Origin: Heliocybe sulcata
Taxonomy: Eukaryota; Basidiomycota; Agaricomycetes; Gloeophyllales; Gloeophyllaceae
Assembly: GCA_004369045.1 (NCBI GenBank)
Contig: ML213520.1
Coordinates: forward strand, 248,001-312,000
Direction of reading: 5' to 3'
DNA length: 64,000 nt
Shown piece by piece: positions 45,937-58,047 of this stretch; position 1 is the stretch's first letter; every line of letters starts with the position of its first letter. The notes under the pieces were generated by a model. It saw only the letters and a list, made by a program, of their open reading frames with translations. It had not been told where the DNA came from and searched no databases. Position numbers and translations under genes: made by a program.

Positions 45937-48612
45937 TCAAGCCCGGATCCTCCACCCATCCCCTTTCCTCGCAACCTTCCCGACACCTCCGATCCCCTCC
46001 CTGACGATCAGCCACATAGCCGTGCTTGACACGATATCTTTGATCTCCTCCGCAGTGAGCACGAGTCCAGGCGCTGCCTGGGCCCCTTGCGTTCCACCCG
46101 CGGCAAAGAAACCCTTATTCGACTTTCCGGTCCCGCTCTCTTCTCTGTGCGGGGAGCCGGAGGACGACGCAGGCCGTGCAACGCCCGACGGCGTAAGGAC
46201 GCGTCTCCGGGCGTGCAGTTTCTCCACCTCAATGTCCGGCAGCGGATATGGCATCTTGAGCAGCGAAACGACCTTCGGATGATGCGGCGTCGGCTTCAGC
46301 TGCGCCACCTTGACCTTGACCTCCTCAGCGGACTTTCCCCCATGACCCTCCGCCTCAAACCTGCTTCTCGCGGGACTCTGCACACCGATGCGCCGCGCAG
46401 TCACAGTGCAAACCCACGGCGTCTCGGAGTCTTCAGGGTCGCTTTCCTCCCCATCGTCGGCATCCTGGCGCTCGTCGTCCTCAGCGGTATCCGTGACAAA
46501 ACTGTGAGCATCATCGCCGAGACCCGCGCGTGACGCTATCGATCTATGGGAGTCAACCGAGCGCCTTCTCGAGACAGCCTTCGAGTCCGCCGTAGACAGC
46601 CGCTTCTCCCGCTTTGCCGCCTGCGGCAGCTCGGGCGTTCCCAGGGAACTCTCCGACGGACCCTGGCTGCTCATCGCCAAGCTCCTAGGCCTATCCGAAC
46701 TGGTCCCATGCGCGCTCATCGGACGCAACTTCCTGCTCCCCTTGCGCTTCGTGCGCTTGCTCGCAGTGGTTCCCCGCTTCCACTCGAAGCGCAATTCCAC
46801 CTCATCCACGGAGAACATCGCGTTCTCCGGCTTGCGATCGAGTATGCCCATCATGTTGCTGACGAGCCCGTTCTCGGTGCCCTTTAGCCAGCGCCGGACG
46901 ATCCAGACGTACATGGTCGGCCGAGCGAGAGGTGGGTACGTGGGAGAGCTCAGAGCAGGCTGGATGCCAAGCACTGCGGGCTGCAGGAGAACCGTAGCCT
47001 GCGTCTGCGTCGCGTTCTCGTCTTTCGGCGCTGAACCCAGTAAAGACGATCTCTTTGACGATACAGTGGGAACGCTTAACTTGGCCGTAATGGAGCTGTT
47101 CCTCGCATGTGACTTGGGCGTGACGGGCGTCTTCGGAGTCGTTGGCGGCGACTGCACGGGGACATTCCGATCCACGCGAATAGGCGACATGTCCTTCTTG
47201 CCCTTGAAGAACTTGCCGAACAGCTTCCTCGCCCCACCTTGAGTCGGCGTCGTCGCGGGCGCGTTCTCGACGACCGCCATGGGCGGGGCCGCATGCGGCT
47301 GATGCGACGCATCCGACAACGACAAATTGGACGATCCCGGCGTCTGAGGCGGCTCAGGTGTGTGGCCTCTACTGGATCCGGTGGGCATGAGGGCGCCTCC
47401 CTCGAGACTCGTCCGTCCGCTGCCAGCGGTGAGCAAGCCGGCAGCCAGGCTCGCGGCAGAGCCGAAGACTTCTACGGGCTCGAGGATCGCAAGCCCGATC
47501 ACCTCCATCCCCCGCTTCCCAAACTTGGCGACCTTTGCGTCCGTGCCCGCGTCCACAATAACGTTTGTCATGACATTATGTGCTTGTAAGTTATATAGGG
47601 GTATAATCATTCGGCGTCCGGACGAGGTAGAGGACCCGGAGGCCATGGAGGATAGTGATGCCACGGAGGAGTAGGCGGAGGAATACACCGATGTCGTGTC
47701 GGATCGGCCTGATGTAGTACGTGAAAGTTGTGAAGCTGCATCGGACGCTTCAAATGGTTCGGATGAGGATATGTCGAGGGAACGGCGGGCACTGGAGCGG
47801 TCGCGCGCGTTCGGTGGTACCAGTTGGACTTGAAGATTGAGAGGGTGGTTCGATTTCGATGGCGGTGGTCTCACGATGATAAAAGTCTGCAATGATTCAA
47901 GAGGTCAGATTTTGCGTCCCACTCTCTAGCATAAAATCAATGGATATCAAATATTATTTGAGATCCCCCTGCGTAAGAGGTATTACTCCGTGATGGAAGG
48001 AATTCAATAACTGGAATGCATGCGCAACGCATGTTCCACCATCGCAGTCCCCAACGGAAGCCAGGGATAAAAATCACAGCACAACACGGCGTCTGCCGCG
48101 TCCGTGCGCTCAGGTCAGTGCAGAGCAGTGTCGCATGTTCCTGCTGCGAGCCTGCGGTTCACCGATTGTCAGGGCATCCGCGTTCAAGGATCGCGTTCAT
48201 CACGGTCGTGATACGATTAGAGATGATGACCCTGAAAACATTCTCATCGCAGCCCCACGAGGAATGTGAGGACCAGCACAAAGCCTGAATTCAACCAACA
48301 GCCTCCCATTGTCTCTCAGAGACCCTCTGATCACCACGGCAAGTTGAATATCATCTCAAACGCCGTATTAACGCCCTTCACCCTTGAACTTCCGCGCGCA
48401 TAGAGGGAGAAAACATCAGGAACACGGCGTACCTCGTTCGTTCTATCTTTCTTCTTGCGTACCCCCATTTCATCTACGGATTGCTGCTTCTTCGGTGGCT
48501 CCTCTTCCGCAGCCTGCACTGTTTTCTCCTCGTCCTGGGCTGTATGTTTGACATCTTGCGCCCCAGGGTTGTTGCCCGCACTAGGAAGAAAAGAAGATAA
48601 CGTCGAGAACAT
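45937..48612 (-). CDS. Conserved-looking basidiomycete-type protein of unknown function
   Basis: Two exons, 48612-48433 and 47886-45937, joined in phase 0, give 709 residues. Exon 1 (MFSTLSSFLPSAGNN to KKKDRTNE) joins to TFIIVRPPPSKSNHPLNLQV. Without exon 1 the second frame has no ATG at its start and begins right after a ttgcag acceptor, so the join is well supported. A Ser-rich stretch is followed by a well-structured patch MIIPLYNLQAHNVMTNVIVD with AGTDAKVAKFGKRGMEVIGL. Another structured patch is YVWIVRRWLKGTENGLVSNM with FSVDEVELRFEWKRG. A hydrophilic Ser/Arg-rich region and a C-terminal helix (EEIKDIVSSTAMWLIVREG) complete the protein. No catalytic motif, signal peptide or membrane helix is seen, so a cytosolic or nuclear scaffold is likely. 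The 546-nt intron is the longest seen here. Confidence 0.8.
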
Positions 48613-50451
48613 CGTCGTGGTATGCAGGTCCGAGCCGTATTATTCCCAGGTCATGTAGTTTCCCCCTAGAGTTTATGTAGAAAGCAGGCCGTAACGCTAC
48701 GGTCGCAAAGGCTCCGACGGCACGTCATCCGTCGGTTATTTGCGAGCGCTTATGCCTCTTTTAAGTTACAGCGGTCCTTAGTGAGGCGATCCTAACATTT
48801 CTCCGAAAAACATTTGGAGCTCACAACCACCCTTTCGGTTGCATATGTGCTACGAGTACATGGTCAATCGTTACAGTATTGTTGAGCCTCACTACAACTG
48901 AGACGGAGTACTGGTCAGGAAGTACGCAGACTGTCTTCACTGCTCGGCTACGAGGCAACTCCGGAGTCGAAGCAAGCCGACGGCTTGCTGAGACTCATCA
49001 ATTGTGGTGCCGTAACTCATCGATGCATCTTCCAGTTTCGCTGATCTGAGCTGTTATATTATTTTGCTCGGGACAGCGTGCGGGGGCGAAATCATTTCTC
49101 TGCAGACTTTGAACGAAGAACCCACTGCGTGTCTTCGCTCCCCGCTGGAACCACTGTTCTTTCAGTTTGTCCGGACTATGCTCAGCTCCTCCACCAGCTT
49201 CATGATCGTACCTCATTCCACGAAGGATCGAGACACACCAGATCACTGCGCAGCTAAGTCTGGGTGAGCTAACAGCAGCCAGCTCATGATCAGTTGCTTG
49301 ATTGATTCAAGTCAAGTACCATGATGTGCTCTCGGACGCCTGCCTCTCTGACGTCTCACTATTCCACATCATTGCTGATTGTTTTTGTCGAAGCGGACGC
49401 TGCATCGGTAGACTCCGGACTCTGTTCAACCTTGACACAGATTATCAGCGTTCTGTCCTTTGAACCATCGTACTGCAACTTGGGATTGAACCCTATGGGT
49501 ATCGTATTCACCTTTAAACCCATTGGCGTCCTTGCTCCGTCTTGCTGTCTGACGTTCATATGTCTGGCTTAGTCGCGTCTTGGTGCTCTATCTGATAATC
49601 AACGCTTACTTTGGTCGACCACCACTGTCTTCCACTTCGCGCTTTATGCTTCATGCGTCTCCACTCCCAGGCCTTACCACTTGTTTCCTGGAGTCCTGCT
49701 ATGCCTCGTCCAGGTCCAGACACCATACAACCATATCGCTCAGGTTCCTCGATCGTCTCGCAAGTGTGCATGGATGCCACAGCCAATCTCATAAGCGAAT
49801 ATATGTCAGAACACCGAGTTTAACTTAGCCAAACTGTCCGAAGGCGAAGCCGACCAATAGAATCGTGCGGTACAGTTTGTGCTCGGGTCCCGTGTTCCTG
49901 GGAGAACCGCAGAACGTGGACCTTCTCGATGGTGCGCCTTCTCGAATGAATTACTAGGCAGCGGACGTTGTTCAAATCCTTACAAGCCACTACCTTGCAT
50001 AGTGGAACCTGTGCTAAGTACTCCTATATACTCCGATTTGTAGCTTCATCTGACGAAATCAGAAAGGATGATTCGCCGAACATGGGAATCTTGCATGCCT
50101 CGGGCCCAGAGACCTGGGCAGGTTGTCGATCCCAATGCGAGGCCCACCGTATCGGATCGGATGGTCGACAGAGACCAACGAATAAGATCGTGAACATCCG
50201 GGTAAGTCCCGGCTCACTGTCCGTTTGCTGGCCTAGTCCAACCTTGAGCTGAGCCGAATGGTCAGTTGAGGGTTCCCGAGAGCGACCATATTCGACAGGA
50301 CGTTCGTCACTTCTGAGTCCACTCGCCTTTGCAAGATACTTCATAGTCCCACCGTTACTAATCAAAATACTACACTTCTTTTTGATTTGGATATCCCGCT
50401 TCACGCGTCTTAGACTCTACCGACTTCACATTCTGCTACAGGTCCATATGC
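48613..50451. other. Gene-poor region before the MDR array
   Basis: No gene supported. A hydrophobic plus-strand frame at 49321-49572 and overlapping pieces to 49828 might be a membrane-protein relic, but no family is recognisable. Confidence 0.4.
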
Positions 50452-51906
50452 TCAATCCTCGGCAACCTGAATAACCACCTTCCCAACATGCTTCTGGGCT
50501 GCCAAGAATTCGAGCGCCTCCTTGGCCTGCTCGAACGGGAACACTTTGCTGACTGCAGGCTTCACGTCGTTCACCTCGAACAAGCGATTCATCTGCTCGA
50601 ACGCGGACCGCGGACCAACCCCTATACCACGGACGTTGACACATCCCGAGAGGATTTTCATGGGGATGTTGGATGTCTCGGTCGTCTGAATTAAGCATCA
50701 GGTGCGATCAGTGAATCCGGTGGCGAAGAACGGGATAGAGGGAGACGCACTTGGGCAAGGAAACCGATGACGTGGACACTTCCTTGGGGGCGCACAGATG
50801 CGAGGGACTTGTCGAACGTGCCCGGTCCTCCGACCTCATATTTCCGACAGTTTCAACTACTGTGCATGCTAGAAAAGTGATAATCATGCATACCTCGATA
50901 ACGTGGTCCGCTCCTCGTCCATTCGTCTTGATACCCAATACTCTCAGCTTAGCTCCCTATGCCGCATGCAGTCAAAATCACTCACGATCTTTAACACCTC
51001 CTTCTCCCACTCGGGATGCGTTTTGTAATTAATCAGATGCTTTGCACCCAACTTCTTCGCCACCTCAAGCTTCTCGTCGCTGGAACTCGTAACGATCGCT
51101 TCCGCGCCGCATACCTTCGCAATCTGGGCTGCAAAGATCGATACGCCGCCTGTGCCAATACAGAGTACGGTCTCGCCCGCCTTGACGGGGCACGGACCGA
51201 ACAGTGCGCTGTACGCGGTGACAGCCGCGCAGGGGAGTGTGGATGCTTCAACGTGCGTCAGGTTCTTAGGCACTCTGACGAGACTCTGCGATGATCCTGC
51301 CGTCAGCTGGTATGAGGTACTTGCAAAAAATCAGACCGTACTTGTGCAGGGAAGGTACGGTACTCGGTCAAGGTACCATCAATCCCAGCTCCCAGTGCAG
51401 ATGCTGGGATTTCTCGAGTGATGTCCCCGTAGATGTGGTCGAGGAAGAAATTGGCGCAGACGCGCTCGCCAACTTGCCAGCCCTTGACGTCCTCGCCCAG
51501 GGAGATGATCGTGCCGGACATATCTGAGGTGGGAATAAGGTCTGGCTTGGTGCTGCGGATGTGTCTGTGAGTGTGAGCTCTAACAAAGGAAACAACGGTG
51601 ACGGACCCCCAGACGTATTGGCCCGTCGCTATCACGAGGTCACGATACTGGCATGAAGATCAGTGGTACCACGAGAAAATTAGAGCAACATGGAGTACTT
51701 ACGTTAAGTGATACTGCATGGATCTTGACGAGTACTTCGCTAGCCTTCGGCTGAGGAACCGGTCCTTCCTCAAGGACGAGGGACTGGATGCCTTCGGTCT
51801 GCGAACAAGTGCAGCACCATCAGATATTTGTAGCTTATGGCACAGTATCCTTCCTGACCTTGGGGAGCCTGTAAGCGCGAGTCTTAGAGGGGATGCTTGC
51901 CGTCAT
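50452..51906 (-). CDS. MDR / quinone-oxidoreductase-like dehydrogenase, array copy A
   Basis: Zinc-independent medium-chain reductase that would use NAD(P)H on a quinone or activated carbonyl. Eight exons: 51906-51859, 51798-51703, 51647-51607, 51552-51342, 51285-50986, 50926-50894, 50834-50751 and 50685-50452, giving 348 residues. The N-terminal GroES-like half has PKASEVLVKIHAVSLN and SDMSGTIISLGEDVKGW; the usual zinc-ligand Cys/His set of classical alcohol dehydrogenases is absent. The Rossmann half has LCIGTGGVSIFAAQ (GTGGVS at 176-181) and TSSSDEKLEVAKKLGAKHLI, then NGRGADHVIE and VGGPGTFDKSLAS. It ends EALEFLAAQKHVGKVVIQVAED. It is first of a three-gene tandem on this strand plus one divergent copy. 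Exon lengths match copies B and C exactly. The substrate is unknown. Confidence 0.93.
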
Positions 51907-52426
51907 GCCTGCAATATTGACTGAATCAATTCTCGCAAAATGCCTTATATCTTGAGATATCCCGCCAAAACGGGCTTTGTAACTTTCCCATGGATGGCGT
52001 AATCCAGAGATTACTTAGTGTAAGGCAGCACCACGAGATATAAGCCAAGACCATAGCAAAGCTAATATAGACCCTCAGGTGAATTCGAAAACATAACGGC
52101 TATGACAAAGGTGCTCACAAATTCGCCATTGCACGGTAAGCACAGAGATTTGCTTGTAAACTGCCGAAAATTCGGTAAATGTCTGCAATGCACAGCCGGG
52201 CACGGGTGATAGACAAGAACATACTAGATGGCGTTGCCTCACTGAAGTACTGAATAGAGAGTCCGCCTCAGTCGAGCAACGCCACAAAGAATTCACACGT
52301 GTGCCCTACGCTCCAAGTTTCTTCCTCTGGTTAACAGCTCTCTAAGCTTCCCTCCTTACGCTGACTGGCATATGCTCTAAAGTGTATTACGGGCCCGTGA
52401 AGGGCACTGCTATAGAGCGAACATGG
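51907..52426. other. Spacer between array copies A and B
   Basis: 520 nt holding the promoter of copy A and the 3' flank of copy B. No gene seen. Confidence 0.55.
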
Positions 52427-53879
52427 TCAATCCTCGGCGACCTGAATGACCACCTTCCCAACATGCTTCTGCGCCTGCAGAAACAGGAATGCCTCCATAG
52501 CCTGCTCGAACGGGAACACCTTGCTCACAGCAGGCTTTACATCATTCACCTCGATTAAGCGGTTCATATCCTCGAACGAGGACCGCGGGCCGACCATCAT
52601 GCGGCGGACCGTCATGGGTTTTTGAAACACCTTCATAGGAATGTTGGATTTTTCGCCCGCCTAGGCATATAGAAGATTCAGCTTATCAGACCAGTATAAG
52701 AGCTTAACAAACACTAACGCTGGACACAAACCCGATGATATGGATGTTGCCTTGCAGTCGCACCGATGCAATGGATTTGTCGAAGGTGCCGGGGCCCCCG
52801 ACCTGGTATTTCATACAAGGGTCAGTCATCTCATATGCAAAGAGAGAACAATCAGCATACTTCGATGACATGGTCCACTCCTCGTCCATTGGTCTTTAAG
52901 CCCGATCACCTCAGCTGTCTCACGGATATAGAACACAGTCAAAACACTCACGATCTTCAACACCTCCTTCTCCCACTCCGGATGCTTCTTGTAATTGATA
53001 AGATGCTTCACGCCCAACTTCTTCGCAACATCAAGCTTCTCATCGCTCGAACTCGTGATAATCACCTCTGCACCGCTGGCTATCGCAATCTGGGCTGCAA
53101 AGACAGACACACCGCCCGTGCCGATGCAGAGCACGGTCTCGCCCGCCTGGACGGGGCGCGGACCAAACAGCGCGTTATAGGCGGTGACGGCTGCGCAGGG
53201 GAGCGTGGACGCTTCAATATGTGAGAGGTTCGCGGGTATTTTAACTAGGCTCTGTGACGAAGGCGACTCAGATGGGTCGGTAATGTCAGCTCGGAGATGA
53301 CATACGTGTGCGGGGAAGGTACGGTACTCGGTCAGAACACCGTCAAGCTCAGCTCCAAGTGCAGTCTTTATGAGCTCGACGGTGATGTCACCATAGATAT
53401 GGTCAAGGCAGAAATTGGCACAGACTCGCCGGCCGATCTGCCAGCCCTTGACGTCCTCGCCTAAGGCGATGATAGAACCCGACATATCTGAGGCAGGGAC
53501 AGTGTTTGGCTTAATACTGTGTGCAGGTAAATCAGTCTGGGCTGAGGTACACGGATAATAACGGTGACCTACGCTCCAGGGTATTGGCCAGTTGCCGTGA
53601 AGAGATCGCGATACTAGCGCGCAGATCAATCAGAGCGAGGGCCGGAAAGGCGGCATGAGTACTGCCTACGTTAAGTGATACAGCATGGATCTTCACGAGT
53701 ACTTCATTAGCCTTAAGCTGGGGAATAGATTCTTCCTTGAGGACGATGGACTCAATGCCGTCAGTCTGGCAAAAAGTGTGGTACCATGAGACATTCATTC
53801 TCATTCCGTCACTAGTGTCATCCTTGCTGACCTTAGGAAATCTGTAAGCGCGAGTTTTGGATGGTAGATTTGACGCCAT
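52427..53879 (-). CDS. MDR / quinone-oxidoreductase-like dehydrogenase, array copy B
   Basis: Paralogue of copy A with the same eight-exon design, 348 residues, starting MASNLPSKTRAYRFPK. Recognisable pieces in order are ANEVLVKIHAVSLN, YRDLFTATGQYPG, SDMSGSIIALGEDVKGWQIG, the Rossmann signature IGTGGVSVFAAQIA, SSSDEKLDVAKKLGVKHLIN, NGRGVDHVIE and VGGPGTFDKSIAS. The last exon starts AGEKSNIPMKVFQKP and ends GKVVIQVAED. Donors checked are all GT-type (for example GTCAGC after exon 1, GTAGGC after exon 2, GTATGT after exon 4). It differs from A at scattered residues through its length, such as MTVRRMMVGPRSS against VNVRGIGVGPRSA, so the copies are well separated. No sign of decay. Confidence 0.92.
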
Positions 53880-54513
53880 GCCTACAATATGAATGATTGA
53901 AGCAGTACTGCCCCGCACGAGAGGCCTTATACCTTGAGATAGCCCGATAGAACGGGCTTTGTAACATCCCTGGTTGGCCGGCGATTAGTGTTCTGTAAGC
54001 CTGGGCTTTGACAAAGCTAGTATAGGCCATTGGGTGTGCATAAGTCACCGTACCGGGGAGATGTTCGTTAAGCTGGTAGCTCTGCCAAGGTGATCGAGAT
54101 CTGTCATTACCGAGATGGGTACATACATCATGCGATCTCGCAATTGGCCAATTCGGATCGTTACCAGCCTTTTCAAACCGAAATATGTCGTACTGAGAAG
54201 CTGTTATAAAGTCGGTTGGTTAGCTGTGGATAATATTAATCATGCTCGAACATCAGGACAGAGCATTCTCTGGGAAAATAGAGTAGTGGCCTTCTTCCAG
54301 TAAATGGGCTATTGCCTTCTCCTCTCCAGTCGGAGGGGAGACATTCCATCAGCGAGTGTCGTGCATAAGGCCCGTGGCAGGGTGACAAGGTCATGAAAGT
54401 AAGTGGCCCTCGTCATTAAATGGTCTGTCTGCTCCGGGAGCAGAGTAGAGCAAGAGATGCGAGTCGAGCCTTAGACTCACCTCACAGAATACATACTACT
54501 CACTTCGACTAGC
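53880..54513. other. Spacer between array copies B and C
   Basis: 634 nt with the promoter of copy B and 3' flank of copy C. No gene seen. Confidence 0.55.
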
Positions 54514-55955
54514 TTAAGCCTCGGCCACTTGAACCACTACCTTCCCAACGTGCTTCTGCGCCTGCAGAAACTCGAGCGCCTCCTTGGCTTGCTCGAACGG
54601 GAACACCTTGCTCACAGCAGGCTTCACATTGTTTGCCTCGATCAAGCGATTCATATCTTCGAATGAGGACCGCGGGCCGACTAAGATGCCTCGGACGTTG
54701 ATTCCCTTCTGGAGGACTTTCATAGGGATGTTGGATACCTCCTCCGTCTAAGTCAGGCATGAAAGGAGACAGAATGAGGTCAAGTGGCAGGGAAGAGGTC
54801 AATGGAGACGCACCCCAGCTACGAAGCCGATGATGTGGATATTGCCCTGGACGCGCACGGATGCGATGGATTTATCGAAGGTTCCGGGTCCTCCGACCTT
54901 ATCATCCAGTCAGTTCCTGTTAAATGAGCGGATGGTCATGCGTACCTCGATAACATGGTCAACTCCTCGTCCATTCGTCTGAAGTGCCATCCACCTCAGT
55001 GAGCGCGCAATCAGAAGACACTAAATACCACTAACGATCTTCAACACTTCCTTCTCCCATTCAGGATTCGTCTTGTAGTTAATGACATGCTTCGCGCCTA
55101 GCTTCTTCGCCAGCTCAAGCTTCTCGTCGCTAGAACTCGTGACGATCGCCTCTGCCCCACTGGCGTTGGCAAACTGGGCAGCAAATATCGATACGCCGCC
55201 GGTGCCGATGCAGAGCACTGTCTCGCCCGCCTTGACGGGGCGTGGACCGAGGAGAGCGTTGTACGCGGTGACGGCAGCGCAAGGGAGGGTCGAGGCTTCG
55301 ATGTGTGTCAAATTCGCGGGCGCTCTGACGAGGCTCTGTAATACGCTGTCTTCAGATTGAGCTCCGATACGAAGAGCGAATGGACGTACGTGCGCGGGGA
55401 AGGTGTGGTATTCGGTTAGGACTCCGTCGACCCCTCCTCCCAGAGCAGCCGGCATGATTTCACTAGTGACATCCCCAAAGATGTGATCGGGGCGGAAGCT
55501 CGCGCAGACGCGCTCGCCGACTTGCCAGTCCTTCACGTCCTCACCGAGGGAGGTGATTTCGCCCGACATATCTGAGGCAGGAATCAGATTGGGCTTAAGA
55601 CTGCGGGCATGTTAGTTTGAGAAGCGCTGCAGAGAGAACAAGGCTGATGTACCCCCTCAAGTAATTTCCAGAGGCAACAAGGAGGTCGCGGTACTATGAT
55701 ATGATCAATCTCGAGTGCTAGGATAGAATGTGCAGCATGGTATACGTGCATTGAGGGATACTGCGTGGATCTTGATGAGTACTTCATTGGCCTTCGGCCG
55801 GGGCACAGGCTCTTCCTCAAGGATCAGAGACTGAAGGCCTTCACACTGCCGGCGATGTGGTTTCGTTAGTTATCTCTCTTTTCTTATCCGACTTACATAT
55901 TGCTCGCCTTCGGGAATCTGTAAGTGCGAGTCTTAGATGGAATGTCTGGTGCCAT
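54514..55955 (-). CDS. MDR / quinone-oxidoreductase-like dehydrogenase, array copy C
   Basis: Third tandem paralogue, 348 residues if spliced like A and B. It starts MAPDIPSKTRTYRFPK, then CEGLQSLILEEEPVPRPKA. Next come GNYLRG joined to LKPNLIPASDMSG, IGTGGVSIFAAQFANASGAE, NGRGVDHVIE and VGGPGTFDKSIAS, ending HVGKVVVQVAEA. Exon lengths of 48 and 96 nt at the 5' end equal those of A and B only if introns 1 (55846-55907) and 2 (55694-55749) use GC donors (GCGAGC and GCACGT). A nearby GT alternative for each was tested by phase and fails. The remaining introns are GT-AG. The protein core is intact, so the gene is either expressed with weak donors or at an early stage of loss. Confidence 0.85.
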
Positions 55956-56475
55956 GATTGCAGTTTAGCAGTATAGGCACTCAGTGGATAACGACAAGCA
56001 AGAGCTGCAAGGTACTTGGCCTGCACAAACTTAGTCCGAGTCGGCGAGAACACAGTTGATGTCATTCCACATGGCTAGCTCGCCACGCGGTATCCTAGTC
56101 GGCAGGTTTGACGCCCGAACAAACCCTCGCAGTACTTGTTCACTCGGAAGATTCTTGTCTATTGAGACAACCTGAAGGTCATCCTCCCTGGTTGTCAAGT
56201 TTGAACGTTGAATATTGAAGCTTGATGCTTGATGCTTGATTGTCCAGAATCGAGGTCACACAGCGCAAAGAAACTGATGAAGAGAGACGCTACCATTATC
56301 CTCAAGTCGCCGGTGAATTGATTGTGGCGATCTCGATCAGCAAGGGCAAGATCGCGCGAATGTCGTCACAGAATCTCTCACCTTCTCTTACAAAGCCACA
56401 TTCGCGCGTATAAGTTTGCCCTCGATATTCTTATAATGACCAAGCTTTGTCTTCCCATCGCTATCCTCGACCACC
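55956..56475. promoter_or_regulatory. Shared divergent promoter of array copies C and D
   Basis: 520 nt separate the head-to-head starts of copy C (minus) and copy D (plus), so both promoters lie here. A heptamer run is present near 56220. No clear TATA box was identified on either side. Confidence 0.5.
56220..56240. repeat. Three direct copies of gcttgat
   Basis: Perfect threefold heptamer inside the divergent MDR promoter. It may be a simple slippage product or a repeated binding site. Confidence 0.75.
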
Positions 56476-57723
56476 ATGGCCATTCCGACTACCACTCGCG
56501 AGTACCGTCTCCCGAAGGTGCGTCTTATTCGTATATTTACCGATCTATACTAATAAGCTTTACAAAGTATGATGGCTACCACAACCTAACCGTGAAAGAG
56601 GCCAGCCTGCCCCCTCCAAAGGCCAACGAAGTCCTCGTCAAGATCGTCGCAGTCTCTCTGCAGTTCCGTGACCTCGCCGTGGCAAAGGGCCAGTACTCTC
56701 TCGGCGTGAAGGACAATGTCGTCCCGGGCTCCGACATGGCGGGCGAGATCATCGCTGTCGGCGCGGACGTCGACGGCTTCAAGAAGGGCGACCGTGTCTG
56801 CGCCAACTTTGCGCTCGACCACATCTACGGCGACGTGAACGAGAAGATCAAGAACACGGGCTTGGGCGCGCCGATCGACGGTGTCTTGACCGAGTACAAG
56901 AGCTTCCCCGCTCACGTGAGTCTCCCGTTATCGTCAGGGTATGAGCAGCGCCTTAAACCTCACAGTCACTCGTCCACATCCCCGCCCATCTCGACTACGT
57001 TCAAGCCTCCACCCTCCCTTGCGCCGCTCTCACCGCCTACAACGCGCTCATGGGCCCGACCCCGCTCAAAGCTGGCGACACCGTCCTCGTCCAGGGCACC
57101 GGCGGCGTCAGCGTCTTCGCGCTCCAGTTCGCCAAGGCGTCCGGCGCGACGGTCATCGCCACCTCTTCCAGCGACGAGAAGCTCAAGACCGCCAAGGCGC
57201 TGGGCGCGGACCACCTCATCAACTACAGGCAGGTGCCCGAGTGGGAGAAGGAGGTGCTGAAGATCACGGGGGGCCGGGGAGTGGACCATGTCGTCGAGGT
57301 TGGGGGACCGGGCACGCTCATGAAGAGCTTGGCGGCGGTGCGCTATGCGGGATGGGTGCATGTTATTGGTTTTGTTGCTGGGGTGAGTCGTGCCGTGCAT
57401 TTGTTATAAAGGGGGCGATCCTCATTCAGTTGGCTAGCCTGGAGACGCTTCCAACGCTCCAGTAGTCGCACTCACGAAGGCCGCCATGATTCGCGGCATC
57501 CTCATTGGCTCTCGTGATCAGTAAGTCGACAGTAGATGTTACGTTGAGTTGGCGCTTAACCAACCAAATCAGATTCGAGTCGATGAACCGCCTCATTACT
57601 GCCCAGAAGCTCACGCCCGTCGTCGACAAGGTCTTCTCTTTCGATGAGCTCAAGGACGCGTATGCCTACCTCGAGAGCCAGAAGCACGTCGGGAAGGTCG
57701 TGGTCAAGATCGCGAAGGAATAA
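56476..57723 (+). CDS. MDR / quinone-oxidoreductase-like dehydrogenase, array copy D
   Basis: Divergent fourth member of the array. Exons 56476-56517, 56568-56915, 56966-57382, 57438-57520 and 57573-57723 give 346 residues. It starts MAIPTTTREYRLPK and continues YDGYHNLTVKEASLPPPKAN. The GroES-like half has SDMAGEIIAVGADVDGFKKG and FALDHIYGDVNEKIK; the Rossmann half has VQGTGGVSVFALQFAKASG and SSSDEKLKTAKALGADHLIN. GGRGVDHVVEVGGPGTLMKS follows, ending HVGKVVVKIAKE. Exon 2 (348 nt) equals the sum of exons 2-4 of copies A-C, exon 3 (417 nt) the sum of exons 5-7, and exons 4+5 (234 nt) their exon 8. An in-frame ATG further upstream is possible but the chosen start aligns with the paralogues. Confidence 0.93.
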
Positions 57724-58047
57724 ATATTGCTATCGTATATTGTGAGATGTATGACTACAAGATCATATTGCAACCAGAAGAATAACGTCAATGTTGTACA
57801 ACTTCTAGTAGTTCCAGAGCAGCTGTTCCATCGCGTGTGGCGTTGGACTCAAAAGTTCCAGCGTACGTATAATCGTATGCGGTGACGTCACCGACGTCTA
57901 ATTGCCAGAACCCGCACCCCACAGAGAAGCAGATACTTACGGCCATCCAGAGGAGCCTTGATCATGAATATTTGAATTGCAGGGTCGCGAGTCTGAAGTG
58001 CTATAAGTGGGCCGCTAAAATTACGCACACGTTCTGCAATTACCACC
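57724..58047. other. Spacer
   Basis: 324 nt: 3' flank of MDR copy D and promoter of the next gene. Nothing else seen. Confidence 0.55.

Noticed and set aside
46742-47242. Plus-strand frames antisense to the 709-residue protein
   Set aside because: Shadows of a long GC-rich exon; no start or domain.
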